Shown: piece after piece, positions 20,674 through 28,468 of the stretch
Layout of the letters: the number at the start of each line of letters is the position of its first letter
How positions within the stretch are numbered: the stretch's first letter is position 1
Assembly: GCA_007745835.1 (NCBI GenBank)
Contig: CP036424.1
Span: forward strand, 2,131,001 to 2,195,000
Origin: Planctomycetes bacterium MalM25
Lineage (GTDB): Bacteria > Planctomycetota > Planctomycetia > Pirellulales > Lacipirellulaceae
Reading direction: 5' to 3'
DNA length: 64,000 nt
Made by a program: the position numbers and the translations under genes
The notes under the pieces: generated by a model
The model's input: only the letters and a program-made list of their open reading frames with translations
Database searches by the model: none
What the model was told of the DNA's origin: nothing

Positions 20674-21099
20674 ATGAAGCTCTCCTCTGTTTGGCGTTCG
20701 TGGGCTTGCGCTAGCCTCGGCCTCTGGCTGCTGGCCTGTTCGGGATGCAGCGAGTACGAATCCACCGTCAATGGGGTCGTGCGGTTCGATGGCAACACGC
20801 TCGATCATGGTGCAGTCACTTACGTTTCCGAAGGTGGGGCGGTGATCGCAACCGGATCGATTGCGAGCGACGGCGATTACTGGGTTGAGGTCGCTTCCTC
20901 AGGCGGTCTTCCCGCGGGCGAGTACCAAGTTAAGGTAACCTGCCGAGGCCCGGCGGTTCCTAGCCCGCGTGGCGGTCCGCCCGCCCCCGGCAAGTCCCTT
21001 ATCCCACGCAAGTACACCCGGGGTCACACTTCGGGGTGGAAGTTCACGGTTGAACCCGGTAGCAACACCATCGATCTGGAGCTCTCAAGTGCGAAGTAA
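20674..21099 (+). CDS. Small lipoprotein with transthyretin-like fold
   Basis: The product is 141 residues from the ATG at 20674. The signal peptide ends in the lipobox LLAC, so it is probably lipid-anchored. The rest is a compact beta domain of the type usually found beside DUF1559 genes in planctomycetes: V-N-G-V-V-R-F-D-G, GAVTYVSEGG, AGEYQVKVT and a proline/glycine loop before IPRKYT. It has no catalytic motif. It overlaps the next lipoprotein gene by 11 bases, and the two share the GEY-V-V / P-KY pattern, so they look like a tandem duplication. Confidence 0.7.
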   Translation: MKLSSVWRSWACASLGLWLLACSGCSEYESTVNGVVRFDGNTLDHGAVTYVSEGGAVIATGSIASDGDYWVEVASSGGLPAGEYQVKVTCRGPAVPSPRGGPPAPGKSLIPRKYTRGHTSGWKFTVEPGSNTIDLELSSAK

Positions 21100-21712
21100 C
21101 TCCCTGCTATCCATTGGATTGGTTGCGTTGACGGCTCTCGGCTGCGGCAAAGGTGGGGGGGACGCCACGGTCGAAGGGAAGGTGACCATCGATGGCTTTC
21201 CGCTGGAGAGCGGCAGCGTCGTCTTCGTTACGGCTAGCTCAAAGAAGATGTCCGCCGCCAGCGGCAATATCGATGGTCGGGGCAACTACAAATTGGTTAT
21301 TGGCCGGGATTCGGACCTCGACTCGGGCGAGTACCTCGCTCAGGTGAAGTCAGTCGGCGCCGCCATCGAGCAGGAAGGTGGCGGTCCGCCACTGCCCGGC
21401 CCGCTGCTCACCCCCGCCAAGTACGCGAAGGCGGAGACTTCGGGGCTGCGGTACCGGCTGCGGCCCGGCAAGAACGTGATCGACATCGCCCTCGCTTCGG
21501 ACCCGGAGCCGGAAGGGGAGCCTGAGTCGGAGTCCGAGGGGGCTGAAGAATCGACGGAGGAAACCTCTAGCGAAGCCACAGCCAGCGATGGCGCCTCCAC
21601 AGAGCAGCCGAGTGAAGAGGCCGGCGAAGAGCAGGCTGCCGGAGAGGATTCTGGCGAGGCGGCTCCCGAGGCTGAAGCAACTCCCGAGGCCGAGAAGCCC
21701 GCAGTCGAGTGA
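21089..21712 (+). CDS. Small lipoprotein paralogue with acidic tail
   Basis: The product is 207 residues from the GTG at 21089, which gives a signal peptide with lipobox LTALGC. Residues about 25-140 repeat the fold of the preceding lipoprotein (VEGKVTIDGFPLESGSVVFV; SGEYLAQVK; LTPAKY). The last 70 residues are an almost pure E/S/A/P/T tail, strongly acidic and probably unfolded, absent from the upstream copy. The tail may bind calcium or basic surface polymers, which is inference. Confidence 0.65.
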   Translation: MRSNSLLSIGLVALTALGCGKGGGDATVEGKVTIDGFPLESGSVVFVTASSKKMSAASGNIDGRGNYKLVIGRDSDLDSGEYLAQVKSVGAAIEQEGGGPPLPGPLLTPAKYAKAETSGLRYRLRPGKNVIDIALASDPEPEGEPESESEGAEESTEETSSEATASDGASTEQPSEEAGEEQAAGEDSGEAAPEAEATPEAEKPAVE

Positions 21713-21744
21713 TCGCATGACGCGACCAACTTAGGGACCGAGAA

Positions 21745-23082
21745 ATGGGCTTAGGCGCACGCGCCCCGTGGTTCGCGCTGCTTACGCAAGTGGCGTTCTT
21801 GGCGCCAGCCCACGCGGACCCGCCAGGAAAGTGGTCCCTCGTCTTTCAGGAGGATTTCAACGTCCTCGACAAGTCCGAGTGGCGCCTCGCGAACACGAAC
21901 GCCACGACCAACGATTCGTTGCAGGACTATCTCCCGCAGCAGGTCACGGTCGCGGGGGGCAATCTCGTGATCACCTCGGAGGCCGTTCCGTCGCGAGGCT
22001 TGCCGTATCGGTCGGGGCAGATCATCAGCAAGCGTTTGTGGGAGCACGGTCGTTTCGAGGTGCGGGCCGATCTGCCGACATCCATGGGGATGTGGCCGGC
22101 GATTTGGCTGCTCGCCGATGTGGGGCCGCACCCGTGGCCCAGCGGTGGCGAGATCGACATCATGGAGAATCGTGGCGATCAGCCCACGGTCTCCAGCAGC
22201 GCTTTCCACTACGGCACGAACCCCCCTTTCCGGCACGCGTTCGTAACCCAGGAGCATCAGTCGGTCCTGTTCGGGCGGCTTGCCGATTACCACGAGGGCA
22301 TGCACACCTACGCCGTCGAGTGGGAGGAATCGCAGCTCCGCTTCTACATCGACGACGTGCATCACTACACCGTCTATGACGACGAGGTGGGGGGCTTCTT
22401 GTCGGAACGCGTGGCGCCGATGAACCTGATCATCAACACGGCGATCGGCGGCTGGTTCTTGGATAACCCCGATGACTCGACCGTGTGGCCTCAAGAGTTG
22501 ATGGTCGATTCCGTGAAGGTTTACGAGCGCAGTGGGGATCCCACTCCGGTCACGCAGCGGAACACCGACTTCGAGGAGGGCGGTGGTTCCCTCGCCGGCT
22601 GGAGCCCATTTGGCACAAAGAACGGCAACGTTTCGGTCAGCAACGAGGTGGTCCGGGGCGGCAGAGCGGCGGCGAAGTTGTTCGGCCAGTTCGTCGGCGG
22701 CGAGAACTACTCGGGCCTCACTCAGAGCATCTCGGTCGAGCCGGGGCAAGCGGTCAGTGCGGTGGCCAATGCGATGGTCCTCTCGGCGGACTCGCTCACT
22801 GGCACGGCCAACTCGGTGTTGATGAAGATCGAATTCTATGGTGTACGCAACGGACGTTACGGCACGCCCGAGATACTGAGCGAACGGCAGGTGGCGATCG
22901 CCGATGGGGGCGTACGACAAGACGCTTGGCTCGATCACAAGTTGGAGGCCATTGCACCGGGCGGTGCGGTCGAAGCCCGTCTGTCGTTCGTCTTCATTCA
23001 GCCCAACAAGGAAGCGGGTTCTATCTTCCTGGACGACATCGATTTTGCCACGCTCGGGGAGACTCAGCCAAACGGCGAGTGA
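21745..23082 (+). CDS. GH16 beta-glucanase-like enzyme
   Basis: The product is 445 residues with an N-terminal signal sequence ending near AHA. The GH16 domain spans about residues 28-265, with the catalytic block GEIDIME at about 135-141 (nucleophile and acid/base glutamates around a central aspartate), followed by ENRG. Upstream GRFEVRADLP and MWPAIWLL are family strands; the laminarinase/licheninase-like subgroup fits best. Residues about 270-440 form a second beta-sandwich (NTDFEEGGGSLAGW to FLDDIDF), probably carbohydrate-binding. It stands 32 bases after the acidic lipoprotein gene and probably cleaves beta-1,3- or mixed-linked glucans outside the cytoplasm. Confidence 0.8.
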   Translation: MGLGARAPWFALLTQVAFLAPAHADPPGKWSLVFQEDFNVLDKSEWRLANTNATTNDSLQDYLPQQVTVAGGNLVITSEAVPSRGLPYRSGQIISKRLWEHGRFEVRADLPTSMGMWPAIWLLADVGPHPWPSGGEIDIMENRGDQPTVSSSAFHYGTNPPFRHAFVTQEHQSVLFGRLADYHEGMHTYAVEWEESQLRFYIDDVHHYTVYDDEVGGFLSERVAPMNLIINTAIGGWFLDNPDDSTVWPQELMVDSVKVYERSGDPTPVTQRNTDFEEGGGSLAGWSPFGTKNGNVSVSNEVVRGGRAAAKLFGQFVGGENYSGLTQSISVEPGQAVSAVANAMVLSADSLTGTANSVLMKIEFYGVRNGRYGTPEILSERQVAIADGGVRQDAWLDHKLEAIAPGGAVEARLSFVFIQPNKEAGSIFLDDIDFATLGETQPNGE

Positions 23083-23242
23083 TGCCCTTCGTCACCGGCG
23101 TCCCGAGAGTGCATGCCTTGATTCGTTGATCACTCAGGCCGCGAGGTGATCGCCCTACCGGATCCCTGGACTTGGCGGCGTTGGCGTCGTAGGCTCGCCG
23201 CGGTGCGATTTTCAACGCCACTAGACCTATTCGATTGATGCC

Positions 23243-25075
23243 GTGATCCGCGTCCCCACGTTCCCGATGGCGATCCGCGTCCCGAGCATTCTGGTGCTCG
23301 TGGGGACGGTGCTCATGATGCCGGGCTGCAGTGGATCAGCCGAGGAGAAGAACGTCGCCATCCCTCCTGCTGCCTCCGAGGTAACTGGCGAACCAACAGC
23401 GAAAACCGCTGCCCCAGTGGAGCCGAGCCAGCCGGCGGTGAGCGCAACTACCGCCGTGAAAGGATGGTTCACGGAAGTGACGAAGCAGGCAGGGCTGCCC
23501 GCCCAGCAACCCTGGCCCGACGGGCTCTACCTGACGCCCGAGATCACGCCCGGAGGGGTGGGGCTGTTCGATTACGACGGCGACGGTGATCTGGACATCT
23601 ATCAAGTCCGGCACGGCGAGCCGCGCGAGATGCCCAAGTCCTTCAAGGACCCCGCCCCGAACCGACTGTACCGGCAGGACGCCGACGGGCGGTTCACCCA
23701 GGTTGAGGACGCTGCGGGCCTTGCGGATCCGGGCTACGGGCACGGCTGCGCTATGGGAGACATCGATAACGATGGGGACGTCGATGTCTTGGTCACCAAC
23801 TACGGGCCGAACAAGCTGTACCGCAACGACGGCGGGGCCTTCGTCGATATCAGCGACGAGGCCGGCATCGGTGGCGACAGCTGGAGTTCTGCTTCGGCGT
23901 TCGTCGACTACGATCGCGACGGAGACCTCGACTTGTTCGTGGTCAACTTTGGCGTGTTCGACGCGACCCGTCGGTGCGGTGACTCGGGCGCTGCGGGCGT
24001 CGGGCAGAGCCACGATTACTGCGGTCCCCATCTGTTTGAGGGCGTACGAGACCGGCTCTACCGGAACGACGGGGGCGGCCGCTTCACCGACGTGAGTGAG
24101 TCCGCGGGCATCAACGCCCCGGCACGCGGGTGGGGTGTCATCGCAGCCGACCTGACCGGTGACGGCTGGCCCGATCTGTATGTCTGCAACGACGAAGAGC
24201 CCAACCAGCTGTGGGTGAACGACGGAAAGGGCGGATTCTATGATGAAGCGATGCTCATGGGCGCCGCTTTGAACGGCGCCGGGCGCGTCGAGGCGAGCAT
24301 GGGCGTTACGGTGGGCGACGTCAACTCGGACGGTCGGTTCGATCTGTTCATGACGCACGTCGCGAGTGAGACCAACACCCTCTACACGCTCGGCGAGGGG
24401 GATTTCTTCTCGGATGACTCGTCGGCCTCCGGCATGGCGGGCGTCGACCTGCCTTACACCGGCTGGGGCTGTGGCTTGCTCGACATGGATCACGACGGCG
24501 ACCTCGATCTCGCTGTTGGCAACGGCCGCGTCGCGGTCGGACCGGTCTTGGCCACGGCTCAGCTCGGTCCCTACTGGAGTCGCTACGCCGAGCCGAACCT
24601 CTTGTTTCGCAACGAGGGAGAGGGGCGTTTCAGGGACCTCAGTGATCAGGCGGGCGGGTTCACCGCGAAGCCCGGGCTGACCCGCGGGTTGGCCTTCGGC
24701 GACCTGGATCAAGACGGCGACATCGACTTGGTCTCGAACGGCATCGACAACCACCTGGCGATCTTTCGCAACGACGCCCCTAAAGCCGGCGCTCATTGGC
24801 TTCAGGCAAGGGTGCTTACCGCTGGCCGCGACGCCCTGGGCGCCAAGGTCGAGTTGCTCTCGGCTGGTATGACACAGGTCCGCTACGTCTTGCGTTCTTA
24901 CAGCTACTTGGCGAGCAACGATCCCCGCGTCCATTTCGGACTCGGCGACGAATCTTCGCCCGAGGCGTTCCGCGTGACCTGGCCCGACGGGGCTGTCGAA
25001 GCCTTCGAGGTGGAGCGAGTCGATCAGACTGTCATACTCCGACAAGGCGAGGGGTCGTCCGACCATGCTGAGTGA
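23243..25075 (+). CDS. CRTAC1/UnbV-type FG-GAP propeller lipoprotein
   Basis: The product is 610 residues from a GTG start; the ATG at 23267 would also keep the lipobox MMPGC. Seven calcium-binding FG-GAP/VCBS blades can be counted by their D-x-D-x-D-G-D-x-D loops (DYDGDGDLD, DIDNDGDVD, DYDRDGDLD, DLTGDGWPD, DVNSDGRFD, DMDHDGDLD, DLDQDGDID), the full number for an integrin-like propeller. The C-terminus is a UnbV/ASPIC domain (LGAKVELLSAG to FRVTWPDGAVE). It is first of a four-gene operon and overlaps the next start by 11 bases. It is probably an extracytoplasmic binding protein; no enzymatic residues are evident. Confidence 0.8.
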   Translation: MIRVPTFPMAIRVPSILVLVGTVLMMPGCSGSAEEKNVAIPPAASEVTGEPTAKTAAPVEPSQPAVSATTAVKGWFTEVTKQAGLPAQQPWPDGLYLTPEITPGGVGLFDYDGDGDLDIYQVRHGEPREMPKSFKDPAPNRLYRQDADGRFTQVEDAAGLADPGYGHGCAMGDIDNDGDVDVLVTNYGPNKLYRNDGGAFVDISDEAGIGGDSWSSASAFVDYDRDGDLDLFVVNFGVFDATRRCGDSGAAGVGQSHDYCGPHLFEGVRDRLYRNDGGGRFTDVSESAGINAPARGWGVIAADLTGDGWPDLYVCNDEEPNQLWVNDGKGGFYDEAMLMGAALNGAGRVEASMGVTVGDVNSDGRFDLFMTHVASETNTLYTLGEGDFFSDDSSASGMAGVDLPYTGWGCGLLDMDHDGDLDLAVGNGRVAVGPVLATAQLGPYWSRYAEPNLLFRNEGEGRFRDLSDQAGGFTAKPGLTRGLAFGDLDQDGDIDLVSNGIDNHLAIFRNDAPKAGAHWLQARVLTAGRDALGAKVELLSAGMTQVRYVLRSYSYLASNDPRVHFGLGDESSPEAFRVTWPDGAVEAFEVERVDQTVILRQGEGSSDHAE

Positions 25076-28000
25076 ACGAGGCTCGCGACGCCAATGCTAC
25101 GATTCGACGCGGATCATCGCTTTGGCGTCCTTGGTGATGGCGTCCCTCGGTTGCCAGCAAGGGCCCGGCACCCCGGGCTCGACGCCCGAGTCCGCGACGA
25201 TTGATCTCACGGAGAGCTACAACCGCGCCGTCGGTCAGATGGGGCAGTTCGATTACGACGGCGCCGTGAAGACCCTCGAGACGCTCCTCGGAGCGGCTCC
25301 CGCGGCGATGCGAACGACGGTACAAACCGACCTGGCCATCGCCCTCCTGAATCGACGGCAAGGGGAGGATCTCGAGCGTTCTAAGAAGCTTCTAGATGAG
25401 GTCCGTGCCGCCGACCCGAAGAACCTTCGAGCCCCCTACTGTCGAGCGCTTCTTGAATACAACGAGGGCGCAACAGCCACGGCGCAGGACCTCTTCCGTC
25501 TGGTGGCCGAGGCGGACCCGTCCGACAGCTACGCGCGGTACTACGTGGGGCAGTGCCTCGCATCCACGGGCGATCATCGGGGCGCCTTGGACGCGTACCG
25601 CGAGTGCCAGCAGATCGACCCTTACCTCCGTAGCGCCTACTACGGGGCGTTCCAGGCGGCGCAGCGTCTAGGTGATCGGGAGGGAGCGAAAGCGGCGCTA
25701 ACGGATTTCCAGCGCCTCGCGGTGAACCCCCGGGCGCGGCTCGCCGAGTTGAAATACACCCGTATGGGGCCCAAGGCGGCGGTCAACTCGCCGGCCTCTT
25801 CAAAGCCGACGGGGCAAATCTTGCCGGAAGGGCCGACGTTCAAGGAGCCTACGCCGCTGCCGATCGAGGGGGGGGAGTCGATCGCGTGGCGTCGCGTTCT
25901 GCCGGGGGAAACGACTCCGAGCATCACCGTGGTCGATGTCAACCGCGACGGCGCTAGTGATCTGTTTATCACGGGCGCTGTCGAGGGATCGAGTGGCGCC
26001 CCGCAGAGCCTTCTCTTGATCGCCGACGACGGGAAGTATGTCCCGCAACCGGAGTCGCCCCTCTCAGAAACTCGTAACGTGGCCGCTGCCTTGTGGGGCG
26101 ACTTCGACGACGACGGCTTGACCGACGTGTACCTAGCGCGGCGTGGACCAAACCAGCTGTGGCGCCAGACCGAGTCGGGGCAGTGGGAGGACGTCACCGA
26201 ATCGACCGGCGTTGCCGGGGGAGCGTTGCAAGCGACCGACGGCGCGGTCTATGACCTCGACCACGACGGCGACCTCGACTACGTGATCACCAACGCCGAC
26301 GGGCCAGTGCAGGTCTTCAGCAACAATCGCGACGGGACATTCCGCGAGCACGCCGAGGAGCTGGGTGTTGCCGGGGGCGGGCGCCCGACGCGTCGGGTGC
26401 TGCTGGCCGATCTCGATTCGGACGACGACGCCGACATCCTGCTCCTGCACGCGGAATCACCGCACGAGGTTTTGCTCAACGACCGGCTGTGGAACTACCA
26501 CGCCGCCGAAGGATTCGAGCGACTTACTGAAGCGATGATCACCGCCGCCGTGGCGGCCGACGTGGACGTGGACGGACGCGTCGAACTGTTCACGGTCGGC
26601 CCAGCGGGGTTGCAACGCTGGGGGGCTTCATCGGGTTGGTCCCCGGTCGAGATCGCATCGCTTGACGCCGGAGTGGCCGACCCGAATCAAGCCGCCTTGG
26701 GACTCTTTGATGCCACCGGTTCAGGCGAACTGCGAGCGTTTGCCGGGCAGAGCGAGGGCTGGAGTGTTCTCAACAACGATGGCGAAACCGAGGCCGAGTA
26801 CGATGCGCCCGGATTGGTCGGGCCGTTCGCCGTCATCAACGGCGATCGAGGCCCCGAGGTGATCGCGTGCCGCTCAGGCGAACCGCCTGTCATCTGGCGA
26901 GCCGGACCGGGCCGACATCCGTTCGCGTTGCTCAGTTTCTCGGGACGCACCGATAAGGCGGCCGAGATGCGATCGAACGCCTCGGGCATCGGAGTCCACG
27001 GCTCGGCTCGCTTCGGGGAACGCTGGGCCCCGATTCCCGAGTCGCGTCCTCTCTCGGGCCCGGGGCAGAGCTTGCAGCCGATCGCCATGGGCGCCGGGGG
27101 CGCGGAGAAGTTCGATTTCATCCGGCTCCTCTGGCCCGACGCCGTGTCGCAGACCGAACTCGACCTACCGCTCGGCGAGCGTCACGACCTGGTCGAGACG
27201 CAGCGTCAGGCGGGCAGTTGCCCGCTGCTGTTCGTCTGGGACGGTGAGCGATACGTCTTTGTCGCCGACCTGCTGGGCGCCGGCGGAATCGGCTTCAACC
27301 TCGGCCGCGGCGAGTACTACCCGGCCCGTCCTTACGAGAGTTTCCTGCTGCCTGAGGGAGTGCTGAGGCCGAAAGGAGGCCGGCTCGTGCTGAAACTTGG
27401 CGAGCCGATGGAGGAGATCTGTTACTTCGACGCGGTGCGCTTAGTCGCCTACGACTTGCCCCCCGGCTGGGAGATGACGCTCGACGAGCGTTTCGGCGCC
27501 AGCGAGCCCTTGCCGACCGGAGAGCCCAGGTACTATCGCCGCTCGCTCTCTCCCCTGGCGGCGAGTGGCGCCGGTGAAGAGGACGTGCTGGCTGCGGTTA
27601 GGAAGACCGACCGGCGGGCCGCTCCGCTCCGCCGGAGAGATCGCCGCTTTATCGGGATGACCGACCCCCACACCGTGACGCTCACCTTCGATCAACCGCT
27701 GGACGAACTGACCGCACCGACCCTGCTGTTCGATGCTTGGGTCGAGTACCCGTACTCTCAGACCGCCTTCGCCGCGTGGCAAGCGGACGCTGTCTACACC
27801 GAGCCGACGCTCGAGGCCGAGGGCGCCGACGGGCGTTGGCGTGAGGTCTTCGCCCGCTTCGGGTATCCGGCGGGGACCGCGCGTGAGTCCTCGGCGCCGA
27901 TCGATCCCAAGCGGTTGCCCAAGGGCGCCCGCCGATTGCGTCTCACGACCAACATGCAGGTCTACTGGGACCGGCTGGCGATCGTGGATGCCGAGCCTTG

Positions 28001-28454
28001 CGATGAAGTGATACGCTCGCCCGCCAAACTGGTGGCGGCGTCCGTTGCGGACGTTGGGTTCTCGGAGCGGGTGGTCGGTCCGCAGCGTCACACGGTCTAT
28101 GACTATGGCTGTCGCCCGCCGTTCGGAGACGCACGGCACCCGCGGGGCCATTACACCGAGTTCGGCGAGGCGCTCGAACTGGTGGAGCAAACCGACGACG
28201 CCCTCGCGATCATCGGTCCGGGTGAGGAGCTGCATTTGGAGTTCGATCGCCCCTCGAACAGCCCGCCCCCTGGCTGGACCCGCCGGTGGGTGGTCGAGGC
28301 GGACGGGTGGTGCAAGGACGCCGATCTGTTCACCCAAGACGCAGGAACCGTGCAGCCCCTACCACGCAACCTGCCCGAAGCGGATGAAGCGTCCCGCTCG
28401 CGGCGTGAGACACTCCATCGGCAATACAATACAAGATACCGCGACGGTTACTGA
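25065..28454 (+). CDS. Lipoprotein with TPRs, FG-GAP/UnbV region and unknown C-terminal module
   Basis: The product is 1129 residues. A lipoprotein signal (VMASLGCQQG) is followed by TPRs at about 45-230 (LDEVRAADPKN; YARYYVGQCLASTGDHRGAL). FG-GAP loops follow at about 285-500 (DVNRDGASD, DFDDDGLTD, DLDHDGDLD, DLDSDDDAD, DVDVDGRVE), then a UnbV-like segment around 640-710. The final 400 residues, beginning near CPLLFVWDGERYVFVADLLGA, are a separate module with aromatic, beta-rich sequence that I cannot assign. It overlaps the preceding gene and ends 14 bases before the multiheme cytochrome gene, so the proteins probably act together at the cell surface. Confidence 0.75.
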   Translation: MLSERGSRRQCYDSTRIIALASLVMASLGCQQGPGTPGSTPESATIDLTESYNRAVGQMGQFDYDGAVKTLETLLGAAPAAMRTTVQTDLAIALLNRRQGEDLERSKKLLDEVRAADPKNLRAPYCRALLEYNEGATATAQDLFRLVAEADPSDSYARYYVGQCLASTGDHRGALDAYRECQQIDPYLRSAYYGAFQAAQRLGDREGAKAALTDFQRLAVNPRARLAELKYTRMGPKAAVNSPASSKPTGQILPEGPTFKEPTPLPIEGGESIAWRRVLPGETTPSITVVDVNRDGASDLFITGAVEGSSGAPQSLLLIADDGKYVPQPESPLSETRNVAAALWGDFDDDGLTDVYLARRGPNQLWRQTESGQWEDVTESTGVAGGALQATDGAVYDLDHDGDLDYVITNADGPVQVFSNNRDGTFREHAEELGVAGGGRPTRRVLLADLDSDDDADILLLHAESPHEVLLNDRLWNYHAAEGFERLTEAMITAAVAADVDVDGRVELFTVGPAGLQRWGASSGWSPVEIASLDAGVADPNQAALGLFDATGSGELRAFAGQSEGWSVLNNDGETEAEYDAPGLVGPFAVINGDRGPEVIACRSGEPPVIWRAGPGRHPFALLSFSGRTDKAAEMRSNASGIGVHGSARFGERWAPIPESRPLSGPGQSLQPIAMGAGGAEKFDFIRLLWPDAVSQTELDLPLGERHDLVETQRQAGSCPLLFVWDGERYVFVADLLGAGGIGFNLGRGEYYPARPYESFLLPEGVLRPKGGRLVLKLGEPMEEICYFDAVRLVAYDLPPGWEMTLDERFGASEPLPTGEPRYYRRSLSPLAASGAGEEDVLAAVRKTDRRAAPLRRRDRRFIGMTDPHTVTLTFDQPLDELTAPTLLFDAWVEYPYSQTAFAAWQADAVYTEPTLEAEGADGRWREVFARFGYPAGTARESSAPIDPKRLPKGARRLRLTTNMQVYWDRLAIVDAEPCDEVIRSPAKLVAASVADVGFSERVVGPQRHTVYDYGCRPPFGDARHPRGHYTEFGEALELVEQTDDALAIIGPGEELHLEFDRPSNSPPPGWTRRWVVEADGWCKDADLFTQDAGTVQPLPRNLPEADEASRSRRETLHRQYNTRYRDGY

Positions 28455-28468
28455 TCCGGCGTCGCGAC

